From Gemmatimonadota bacterium (GTDB taxonomy: Bacteria; Gemmatimonadota; Gemmatimonadetes; Gemmatimonadales; GWC2-71-9), in NCBI GenBank assembly GCA_016180765.1, contig JACPAP010000266.1, positions 1 to 13,305 on the forward strand: a DNA stretch of 13,305 nt. The letters run 5' to 3'. Position numbers and translations under genes: made by a program. Of this stretch, positions 7,277 through 13,305 are shown piece after piece. The notes below the pieces were generated by a model. The model searched no databases. It worked only from the letters and a program-made list of their open reading frames with translations, and was not told the origin of the DNA. Positions within the stretch are counted from its first letter, which is position 1. The number at the start of each line of letters is the position of its first letter.

Positions 7277-8199
7277 GGCCGGGCCGCCTCCAACGCTTCC
7301 CGCAGCAGTTGCCGGTAGGACCAAAGGCGCGACGGGACCACGGCACCGCGGGCCGACGCCGCCTCGACGGCACACCGGGGCTCGCCCAGGTGCCGGCAGT
7401 TGTCGAACCGGCACTCGGGCGCGAGCCTTGCGATCTCGGGGAACGCGTGAACCACGTCCAGCGGCTCCAGACCCCACAGGCCGATGTCTCGTAACCCCGG
7501 AGTGTCGATCACGAACCCGTCCGGCTCGAAGAGGTGCATCTCGGCCGTCACCGTGGTATGCCGCCCGGCGCCGCTCCTGGCGCTCACCTCCCGGGTCCTG
7601 AGCTTGAGGCCCGGCTGCAGGGCGTTCAGCAGGCTGGACTTCCCCACACCCGTGGGGCCGGTGAAGACCGAGGCGCGGCCCCCGAGGCGCCGGTGGAGCG
7701 TGGCCAACCCTTCGCCAGTCCGCGCGCTGGTTCGGACCACCTCATAGCCGGCGGCTTCGTAGGGTGCGGCGAGATCGGCGGACCCGGCGGAACCGGCGGG
7801 CCCGACGGCCAGGTCCGACTTGTTGATGACCAGTAGCACGGGTAACTGATTCGCCTCGGAGACCGCGAGAAAGCGATCGACCAGATAGGGATCCCACTGC
7901 GGCTCGCGCACCGAGCCCACCACCACCACCTGGTCCACGTTCGCCGCGACAGCCCGCACGCCGCGCCGCTTGCCCGGACTCCGGCGGCGGAGGAGGGATT
8001 TGCGGTCCTCCACACCCTCAATAGTGACGGACCCGTCCCGGTGAAGCTCCAGCGTCACCCGATCGCCCACCAGTACCCGTTCCTCGGCGCCGTGCTTGAC
8101 CCGCCCCCGGAGCGACGCCGCAAGGACCTCGCCGTCGCGGTACACTCGGTACGTCCCGCCCGCCCGGCTCATCACCACCGCGTGCCCAGGGCTCACCAT
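7267..8199 (-). CDS. rsgA: Ribosome small-subunit-dependent GTPase RsgA (YjeQ)
   Basis: RsgA is a circularly permuted GTPase that checks late assembly of the 30S subunit. The 310-residue product has an N-terminal OB fold (about 1-65, with VLVGDRV). The permuted GTPase motifs come in the expected order: G4 NKSD (126-129), G1 GPTGVGKS (181-188), a switch region GRHTT (212-216) and G3 DTPG (232-235). The C-terminal zinc cluster is formed by Cys263, Cys268, His270 and Cys276. Length and motifs are complete. The frame extends upstream to 8361, but the ATG at 8199 is chosen because the OB fold starts right after it (GHAVVMSRAGG) and it overlaps the stop of the 107-aa gene (ATGGTGA). A later ATG at 8172 would cut the first OB strand. 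Just after NKSD the protein carries a short Gly/Ala/Ser insertion coded by a 9-bp repeat. Confidence 0.95.
   Translation of the reverse strand: MVSPGHAVVMSRAGGTYRVYRDGEVLAASLRGRVKHGAEERVLVGDRVTLELHRDGSVTIEGVEDRKSLLRRRSPGKRRGVRAVAANVDQVVVVGSVREPQWDPYLVDRFLAVSEANQLPVLLVINKSDLAVGPAGSAGSADLAAPYEAAGYEVVRTSARTGEGLATLHRRLGGRASVFTGPTGVGKSSLLNALQPGLKLRTREVSARSGAGRHTTVTAEMHLFEPDGFVIDTPGLRDIGLWGLEPLDVVHAFPEIARLAPECRFDNCRHLGEPRCAVEAASARGAVVPSRLWSYRQLLREALEAARPWS
7287..7291 (-). promoter_or_regulatory. Shine-Dalgarno GGAGG for the DUF1015 gene, inside rsgA
   Basis: GGAGG on the - strand lies ten bases before the GTG at 7276, within the rsgA coding sequence. It supports that GTG over any start further upstream. 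Confidence 0.55.
7776..7802 (-). repeat. Three 9-bp tandem repeats within rsgA
   Basis: On the + strand the units are CGGCGGACC, CGGCGGAAC and CGGCGGGCC. In rsgA they keep frame and encode the GPAGSAGSAD loop right after the G4 motif, so length changes here would add or remove three residues at a time. Confidence 0.6.
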
Positions 8200-8516
8200 T
8201 CCGGCGCCGCACGGTGCCGCTCGATGACGGCGTCGAGCTGCGCCTTGACGTCCCATAGGGACAGCGCGCGCAGGGCCACCTCGGCTTCGCCGGGAGTGGC
8301 GCCGTAGACCAGGTAGTCCGTCTCGAGGTGGCCCTCCGGATGATCGCCGGCGGCCGTCCAACGAACGAACAGCAAGGCGCCCCCGAAACGACCGTCGGGC
8401 CCGGCGGCATCGTCCACGTACAGCGCCACCGAGTACGCGCGCCCGTCCGAGCCTTCGAACGCGGGGGGCCGCTCGTGCCGGTCGAGGTATCCCCCCAACG
8501 TCGCGTCGTCCATCAT
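8193..8516 (-). CDS. Unrecognised 107-aa protein between proline dehydrogenase and rsgA
   Basis: I do not recognise the family. The protein is acidic and soluble, without signal peptide, membrane segment or cysteine. The middle looks beta-stranded (AYSVALYVDD, GGALLFVRW, TDYLVYG) and the C terminus looks helical (GEAEVALRALSLWDVKAQLDAVIERH), suggesting one small compact domain. The ATG at 8516 forms an ATGA overlap with the stop of the proline dehydrogenase gene; a second ATG follows directly at 8513. Its own stop lies within the first codons of rsgA (ATGGTGA). Being locked by overlap on both sides strongly supports a real, translated gene. Function is unknown; a link to either neighbour is only inferred from position. 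Confidence 0.75.
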   Translation of the reverse strand: MMDDATLGGYLDRHERPPAFEGSDGRAYSVALYVDDAAGPDGRFGGALLFVRWTAAGDHPEGHLETDYLVYGATPGEAEVALRALSLWDVKAQLDAVIERHRAAPEW

Positions 8517-9445
8517 TTCCGCGCGAAAGCCTCTTTGATCACGCTCCCCGTGATGGAGGCGATGTTGGCCGGTCGCTCCGCCAAGCGGCGCATCAGATAC
8601 GGATACCAGTGCGTGCCGAACGGAATGTAAACCCGAACGCGATACCCTTCGGCGCGCAGCCGCTCCTGGAGGTCGCGCCGCACGCCGTAGAGCAACTGGA
8701 ACTCGAATCGGTCCGGGCCGTACCCGCGCTCCCGAACGTGCCGCTTGGCGGCGGCAATCAAACGCTCGTCATGGGTGGCGATCGCCGGGCAGCAGCCCGC
8801 GTCGAGGAGGCGTTCGGCTTGCCGCGCGAAGGCGGCATCCACGTCCCGTTTCTCGGGATAGGCGATCTGATGCGACTCGGCATAGGCGCCCTTCACCAGC
8901 CGCACCCGCGCACCCATCCGGATCAGGTCTTCCACGTCGCGATCGGAGCGACGGAGCATGCTCTGAATCACCACCCCCACCAGGTCGCCGAACCGGGGGT
9001 GGAGATGCTCCCGAAACAGCCGCAACGTTCGCTCGGTGTAGGGCGAGCCTTCCATGTCCACCCGCACGAAGAGCCGGCTCGGCGCGGCGCGCTCCAGGAT
9101 CGCCACCATGTTGGCGCGGCAGACCCCCGGGTCCAGGTCAAGCCCCAGCTGGGTGAGCTTCACCGACACGTTGGCGTTGACGCCGTCGGCCACGATGCGG
9201 TCCACGATCCGGAGGACCTGATCGCGCGCGGCCACCGCCTCGGCCGACGAGGTCACGCTTTCGCCCAGGAGATCCAGCGTGGCCGACAGGCCGCGCGCAT
9301 TGACCGCGCGCACGGCGGCCGCGGCATCGTCCAGGGTTTCGCCCGCCACGAACCGGCGGGCAAAGGCGCGGGGCAGCGAGCGCCTGGTGACGAACTGCAG
9401 CATCGCGCGGCGGCGGCTCAGCCACAGCAACGTGCTACGCAGCAC
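8513..9445 (-). CDS. Proline dehydrogenase (FAD-dependent, monofunctional)
   Basis: This enzyme oxidises L-proline to 1-pyrroline-5-carboxylate, passing electrons through FAD to quinones. The 310-residue length fits the short stand-alone bacterial type, not the long bifunctional PutA. Visible family motifs are SVKLTQLG (94-101), RVDMEGS (128-134), RLVKGAYAE (182-190), ATHDE (223-227), EFQLLYGVR (248-256) and YPYLMRRLAERPAN (281-294), where the Arg286-Arg287 pair is the expected proline-carboxylate clamp. The GTG at 9445 is preferred because a GAAGGG stands seven bases before it; TTG at 9448 is possible but closer to that site. It starts 27 bp after fadJ and its stop overlaps the next gene by ATGA. 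No pyrroline-5-carboxylate dehydrogenase is in the window, so the second step must be coded elsewhere. Confidence 0.92.
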   Translation of the reverse strand: MLRSTLLWLSRRRAMLQFVTRRSLPRAFARRFVAGETLDDAAAAVRAVNARGLSATLDLLGESVTSSAEAVAARDQVLRIVDRIVADGVNANVSVKLTQLGLDLDPGVCRANMVAILERAAPSRLFVRVDMEGSPYTERTLRLFREHLHPRFGDLVGVVIQSMLRRSDRDVEDLIRMGARVRLVKGAYAESHQIAYPEKRDVDAAFARQAERLLDAGCCPAIATHDERLIAAAKRHVRERGYGPDRFEFQLLYGVRRDLQERLRAEGYRVRVYIPFGTHWYPYLMRRLAERPANIASITGSVIKEAFARK

Positions 9446-9472
9446 CAACGCGCCCTTCGGGCACCCGCGCTC

Positions 9473-11602
9473 TCACCGCGCGGCGTGGAACCTGGCACCG
9501 GACTCCGCCATGCGTCGCAGCGCCGGGGCCGCAGCGAATCGCGGGCCGTAGCTGCGCTCGAGGTGTTCCAAGCGCTCCACCACCTGCGCCGGGCCAAGCG
9601 CGTCCACGTAGCGCAGCGGGCCGCCGCGAAATGCCGGGTAGCCGATGCCGAACACCGCGCCGATATCACCATCGCGCGGCGAACGCACCACCTTCTCGTC
9701 CACCGCGCGCGCCGCCTCATTCAACATCGCGTACACCATGCGAGCCTCGACATCTTCCGGGGCCACCTCTCGTGCGGATCTGGCCGCAACCAGGTTGGCG
9801 ACCTCCGGATCCGGACCGCGGCGTTTCCCTCCCTCGTAGCGGTAGAACCCGCGGCCGTTCTTCCGGCCCAGACGCCCACTCTCCACCAGCCGCTGGATGC
9901 CATCCATAGGTGCGAGCCGGTCACCAAAGGCGTCGTGAAGCACATGTGAGGACTTCTCGGCGACGTCGAGGCCGACTTCGTCCAGCAACGTGATCGGGCC
10001 GACGGGGAACCCGAAGCGCACCATGGCGGCATCCAGCGCCTCCATGGACACGCCCTCCTCCAGCAGCCGCCCCGCCTCGTTCAGGTAGGGCGCCAGGATC
10101 CGGTTTACCCAGAACCCCGGGCAATCCCGGACCACGATGACCGTCTTACCCATGCGACGCCCGAAGGCCGTCGCGGTCACGGTGGCCCAGGAAGCCGTGC
10201 GATCGGTCACGATCACTTCGAGCAACGGCATGCGATCAACCGGCGAGAAGAAGTGCATGCCCAGCACCCGCTCGGGCCGGCGCATCGCCTCCGCGATGCG
10301 CGCGATAGGAATGGTGCTGGTATTGGACGCGATGAGGCACTCGTCCCGGACGACGGCCTCCAGCTCCCGGAACACCGCGTGCTTCACCGCGAGATCCTCG
10401 AACACCGCCTCGATCACCAGGTCCGCGCGCCGGAAACCTTCCCAGCCCGTGCCGCCGGATAGCAGGGCGTCCAGGCGGCGGTGCTCATACTTGGTGATCC
10501 GGCGCCGCTTCAGGCGATCGCCCACGATACCGCGAGCCGCGGCCAGTCCCTTCGCTACCCGCGTGGCGTCCGTGTCGCGTAAACGCACGTCCACGCCCGC
10601 CTGGGTGACCGCAACCCCGCCGATCCCCGCTCCCATAAACCCGGCCCCGACCACGGCGACGCCGTTGACCAGCCTTGGCGGCGCGGCGTCACCCGCGACG
10701 CCGGGATCCTTCTTGAGGGCGGTGGTGGCGAAGAAAATCCGGACCAGGTTGCGGGACACCTCGCCCACCGCCAGCTCAGCAAAGAGCGCGGCTTCCATAT
10801 CGAGACCCGCTTCCATGCCGTGGGCCAGCCCATGACCGATGGCGCGGAGCGCTGCTAGCGGGGCAGGGTAGTGCCCCCGGGTCTGCTTCAACACCTGACG
10901 CTCCGCCATGCGGAGCACCAAGGCGCGCCCGAGCGCCGTTCGATCCAGGAGCCATCCCGCGAGTCCTCCCGCCGGACGCCGAGGCCGCCATCCCTCAGCC
11001 AGCCGCCGCGCCGCCTCCAGGGCCACTCGCTCGAGAATCGCCGGGTGCACCAGCTCATCCACGATCCCGGCGCGAAACGCGCGGGCCGCCGGCAGGGTCT
11101 TGCCGGCGAGGATCAGGTCGAGCGCGCCGCGGAGGCCGATCAGCCGAGGCAGGCGTTGGCATCCGCCGGCAGCGGGGATGATGCCCAGCTGCACTTCGGG
11201 CAGCCCGATGCTGGTCTTGGGATGGTCGGTCGCCACCCGATAGGTGCAGGCCAGCGCGGCTTCCAGCCCGCCCCCCAGGCAGGCGCCGTGGATGGCCGCA
11301 ACGACGGGCTTGCCCAGCGCCGGGATCCGGTTGATCAGCGCCTGGCCCCCCCGGACCAACTCACGTGCTTCTCCCTGTGAGCGAAGCGCTACAAATTCGT
11401 CGATGTCGGCGCCGGCAATGAAGGTGTCCGGCTTACCGGAAAGCAGGACTGCGGCCCGGACCTGCTGGTCGGCCCCCAGCCGATTCAGCAGGGAGTCGAG
11501 CTCCTCTCGAACCCCACGCGTGATCTTGTTGACCGGTTCGCCCGGCAGGTCCAGCACCACCCGCGCGATGCCGCCCGCGACCGTGACGGTGAACGCCGGC
11601 AC
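9473..11602 (-). CDS. fadJ: Multifunctional fatty acid oxidation alpha subunit: enoyl-CoA hydratase / 3-hydroxyacyl-CoA dehydrogenase
   Basis: This 709-residue enzyme hydrates enoyl-CoA and oxidises 3-hydroxyacyl-CoA with NAD, forming a complex with the thiolase coded just upstream. The hydratase domain (about 1-190) has an oxyanion-hole region (IAGADIDEF) and the two catalytic glutamates Glu114 (GGLEAAL) and Glu136 (GLPEVQLG). Their 22-residue spacing matches FadJ rather than FadB (20). The dehydrogenase part begins about 312 with the Rossmann motif VGAGFMGAGIG (318-328), then SNTST, catalytic His450 (GMHFFSP) and Glu462, and Asn500 in FWVNRIL, followed by the C-terminal helical domains. All key residues are present and the length is close to E. 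coli FadJ. The GTG at 11602 lies one base after the fadI stop, with GGAG within the end of fadI. Confidence 0.95.
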   Translation of the reverse strand: MPAFTVTVAGGIARVVLDLPGEPVNKITRGVREELDSLLNRLGADQQVRAAVLLSGKPDTFIAGADIDEFVALRSQGEARELVRGGQALINRIPALGKPVVAAIHGACLGGGLEAALACTYRVATDHPKTSIGLPEVQLGIIPAAGGCQRLPRLIGLRGALDLILAGKTLPAARAFRAGIVDELVHPAILERVALEAARRLAEGWRPRRPAGGLAGWLLDRTALGRALVLRMAERQVLKQTRGHYPAPLAALRAIGHGLAHGMEAGLDMEAALFAELAVGEVSRNLVRIFFATTALKKDPGVAGDAAPPRLVNGVAVVGAGFMGAGIGGVAVTQAGVDVRLRDTDATRVAKGLAAARGIVGDRLKRRRITKYEHRRLDALLSGGTGWEGFRRADLVIEAVFEDLAVKHAVFRELEAVVRDECLIASNTSTIPIARIAEAMRRPERVLGMHFFSPVDRMPLLEVIVTDRTASWATVTATAFGRRMGKTVIVVRDCPGFWVNRILAPYLNEAGRLLEEGVSMEALDAAMVRFGFPVGPITLLDEVGLDVAEKSSHVLHDAFGDRLAPMDGIQRLVESGRLGRKNGRGFYRYEGGKRRGPDPEVANLVAARSAREVAPEDVEARMVYAMLNEAARAVDEKVVRSPRDGDIGAVFGIGYPAFRGGPLRYVDALGPAQVVERLEHLERSYGPRFAAAPALRRMAESGARFHAAR

Positions 11603-11603
11603 C

Positions 11604-12896
11604 TCAGCGCCGCTCCAGCACCATGGCGAACCCCATGCCGCCCTGGGCGCACACCGAGATCAGCCCGAACTGCACGTCGCGGCGGCGCATCTCGTTGGCC
11701 AGGGTGATGGTGAGACGCCCGCCCGTGGCGCCGAATGGGTGACCGAGGGCGATGGAGCCGCCCATCACGTTGAGCGTGTCCCAGTTGACCTCGCCCACCG
11801 ACTCCGACCGGCCCAGATGCCGCTCGGCCCATTCCCGGGACTCGAATGCCTGGATGTTGGACAGGACTTGCGACGCGAAGGCCTCGTGCATTTCCACCAA
11901 CCCCAGCTCCTTCCACGCGATGCCGGCCCGCTCGAGCGCCTTGGGCACCGCATACGCCGGCCCCATCAACAGCTGATCGGCGGGGTCCACCGCCGCCACG
12001 GCGTAGGAGCGGATGTAGGCCAGCGGCTGGTATCCCAGAGACCCTGCGGCCTCGTCGCTCATCAGCAACACTGCGGACCCGCCGTCGGTGAGCGGCGAGG
12101 CGTTGGCCGCCGTCACCGTGCCGTACCGCTTGTCGAACACCGGCTTCAGGCCGGCCATCTTCTCGAGCGTGGTATCCCCTCGAACGCCGTTGTCCGACGT
12201 GACCGCCGTGCCCGCCGGCAGATACACCGGCGCGATCTCCTGGAGCAGCCGTCCGTCCTGAGTGCCCGCGAACGCGAGCTGATGGCTGCGGAGCGCGAAC
12301 CGATCCTGGGCCTCGCGCGTGATCCCGTTGATCTTCGCCATCTTCTCCGCGGACTGGCCCATGGTCTCGCCGGTGGACGGCTCGGCGATGGCCGGCGTCA
12401 CCGGAACGAGGTCACGGGGTCGAACCTGGGCCAGGAGGCGCACCCGTTCCGCCAGGGTCTTGGCTTTGCTGGCGGCCACCAGAATGTCGGAGAACCGTCG
12501 GGAGTGGAGCATGGGGATGTCAGACAGGCTTTCCGCGCCGCCGGCAATCACCACCCGGGCATGCCCCAGGGTTATCTGGTCGTGGGCCTGGCCCACGGCC
12601 GTGTTGGCGGACGCGCAGGCACGGTTGACGGTGACCGCAGGAATGGTGCGAGGGAACTGCGGCAGGAGGCTCACTTCGCGGGCCAGATTCGGCGCCAGCG
12701 GACTGGCCACGACCTGCCCGAAGTACATTTCGTCCACCAGCTTGCCGTCGAGCTCGGCCCGGTGCAGCAACTCGATCGTCGCGTGCCGGGCCAGATCCAC
12801 CGCGCTCAAGCTCTTGAGGTCGCTCCCCGCCCTACAGAAGGGCGTGCGGCAACCGGCGATGATCGCGACCTGGAGCCCGTTGCGGCTAGCAGCCAT
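11604..12896 (-). CDS. fadI: 3-ketoacyl-CoA thiolase, FadI type
   Basis: The thiolase cleaves 3-ketoacyl-CoA to acetyl-CoA and a shortened acyl-CoA, the last step of beta-oxidation. The 430-residue length fits FadI. The nucleophile is Cys94 in NRACAS. The other active-site blocks are MHEAFASQ, GGSIALGHPFGATGG and the C-terminal CAQGGMGFAMV, in the right order. FadI-specific sequence is seen between them (AERHLGRSESVGEVNWDTLN). The ATG at 12896 is the natural start; no strong Shine-Dalgarno precedes it. It is followed directly by fadJ with a one-base gap, the standard beta-oxidation pair. The 132-bp gap upstream is the best place for a promoter of the whole - strand chain. No acyl-CoA dehydrogenase or ligase is in the window. 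Confidence 0.95.
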   Translation of the reverse strand: MAASRNGLQVAIIAGCRTPFCRAGSDLKSLSAVDLARHATIELLHRAELDGKLVDEMYFGQVVASPLAPNLAREVSLLPQFPRTIPAVTVNRACASANTAVGQAHDQITLGHARVVIAGGAESLSDIPMLHSRRFSDILVAASKAKTLAERVRLLAQVRPRDLVPVTPAIAEPSTGETMGQSAEKMAKINGITREAQDRFALRSHQLAFAGTQDGRLLQEIAPVYLPAGTAVTSDNGVRGDTTLEKMAGLKPVFDKRYGTVTAANASPLTDGGSAVLLMSDEAAGSLGYQPLAYIRSYAVAAVDPADQLLMGPAYAVPKALERAGIAWKELGLVEMHEAFASQVLSNIQAFESREWAERHLGRSESVGEVNWDTLNVMGGSIALGHPFGATGGRLTITLANEMRRRDVQFGLISVCAQGGMGFAMVLERR

Positions 12897-13028
12897 GCCG
12901 GGAAAGTAGCGTCGTGTCGCAGTTTCAACGAGGCGCGCGCCGCTGGCGGAGAATGCCCATGGGGCAGCGAGCTGCCGGGAATCGCCGCGAGCAACGTGCC
13001 TCTTGTGGCGCGAGCCGCGCGAGACGCA
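12897..13028 (-). other. Intergenic gap upstream of fadI, possible promoter region
   Basis: No credible gene is seen here. On the - strand TTGAAA occurs about 40 bases before the fadI ATG and could be a -35 element, but no convincing -10 box follows at the usual distance, so no promoter is called. A 14-bp palindrome lies at 12963-12976. Confidence 0.35.
12963..12976. promoter_or_regulatory. 14-bp palindrome upstream of fadI, possible operator
   Basis: GGCAGC and GCTGCC form a perfect inverted repeat with a 2-base spacer, about 70 bp before the fadI ATG. The size and position would suit a dimeric repressor site, for instance a TetR-type fatty-acid regulator. In GC-rich DNA a palindrome of this size can also arise by chance. 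Confidence 0.2.
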
Positions 13029-13304
13029 TCATTGCCCGGGTCGGAACGCCAGGATGCTCGCCACGGCCATGGGCCGGCCGCCCACAAAATCGAGCGCCTC
13101 GCGGGCCAGGATCACCTCGAACGGCTCGACCAACTCAAGGAGCTCACCGGGTTTGAGGAGATGATCATCCGACGTGGGACCCCAACCATGCTCGCGCTGC
13201 GCCTCGAGGAACGTCTCGCACAAGAGATAGCCCCTGGGCCTTACCGTCTCGCGAAGCTCCGGCATGCGGGATCGGTCCAGGTAGTTGAACACCATCACCA
13301 CGGC
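13029..13304 (-). CDS. SAM-dependent methyltransferase, C-terminal part (5' end outside window)
   Basis: The frame is open to the right edge, with 91 residues visible. The region around VVMVFNYLDR and RPRGYLLCETF resembles the beta4-beta5 part of class I (Rossmann-like) methyltransferases of the TehB/Methyltransf_11-25 type. There, an Asp-containing strand is followed by a loss-of-Gly 'RPGG' turn, here RPRG. The tail HLLKPGELLEL ... EVILAREALDF is typical of small-molecule methyltransferases of this group. The SAM-binding glycine motif must lie beyond the window, so substrate and completeness cannot be judged. The GTG at 13301 is internal to the frame, not the start. Its stop is 132 bp before fadI on the same strand, so it may or may not share the transcript. 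Confidence 0.7.
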   Translation of the reverse strand, partial: AVVMVFNYLDRSRMPELRETVRPRGYLLCETFLEAQREHGWGPTSDDHLLKPGELLELVEPFEVILAREALDFVGGRPMAVASILAFRPGQ

Positions 13305-13305
13305 G

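Noticed and set aside
6257..7318. 353-codon open frame on the + strand
   Set aside because: It is antisense to the DUF1015 gene and has no motif; a mirror of GC-rich codon bias.
7277..7477. N-terminal extension of the DUF1015 frame
   Set aside because: These codons lie within rsgA in another frame and give an Arg/Pro/Gly-rich string without family resemblance. The GGAGG-preceded GTG at 7276 fits better.
8200..8361. N-terminal extension of the rsgA frame
   Set aside because: It overlaps the 107-aa gene and encodes an Arg-rich string. The OB fold begins right after the ATG at 8199.
8609..9949. 446-codon open frame on the + strand
   Set aside because: It is antisense to proline dehydrogenase and the 3' part of fadJ. 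The translation is low-quality His/Arg/Gln-rich with no recognisable fold.
12319..12909. 196-codon open frame on the + strand
   Set aside because: It is antisense to fadI and has no motif of its own.

Overview
The window reads as GC-rich bacterial chromosome with dense protein-coding content. I see no RNA gene, CRISPR array, transposase or phage gene. The gene set suggests a heterotrophic, amino-acid- and lipid-degrading soil or sediment bacterium, most likely Gemmatimonadota or a related deep lineage. That placement is an inference from gene style: an M14 peptidase with a glutamine-amidotransferase-like C-terminal domain, a single-chain E1 alpha/beta 2-oxo-acid dehydrogenase, and a stand-alone short proline dehydrogenase. 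It does not rest on any phylogenetic marker.

Layout. On the + strand (2-3291) are the C-terminal part of a zinc carboxypeptidase-like M14 protein, cut by the left edge, and an overlapping gene for an M23/LytM lipoprotein with two SH3-like tails. After a 118-bp convergent gap, everything else (3410-13305) lies on the - strand. In transcription order these are: a SAM-dependent methyltransferase cut by the right edge; fadI and fadJ (fatty-acid beta-oxidation); proline dehydrogenase; an unrecognised 107-aa protein; rsgA (ribosome maturation GTPase); a DUF1015 protein; a 208-bp non-coding gap with a large imperfect inverted repeat; an unrecognised 84-aa helical protein; and the fused E1 dehydrogenase.

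From fadI to the DUF1015 gene, the genes are separated by 1 bp or 27 bp or overlap by 4, 7 and 10 bp. They are probably one translationally coupled transcript. It joins acyl-CoA oxidation and proline oxidation, both feeding electrons and acetyl-CoA into respiration, to a ribosome assembly factor. The E1 enzyme downstream would also produce acyl-CoA (from pyruvate or branched-chain 2-oxo acids), so the region has a catabolic theme. The two + strand peptidases are exported proteins acting on peptides or peptidoglycan.

I did not find a clear undescribed multi-gene system. The most unusual signals are small repeats: a 109-bp inverted repeat built from six CGCAGAG heptamers in the only sizeable gap inside the - strand block; a degenerate 7-bp tandem repeat inside the M14 coding sequence; and a 9-bp triplicate inside rsgA. 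Two small unrecognised proteins locked into the gene chain also deserve attention.
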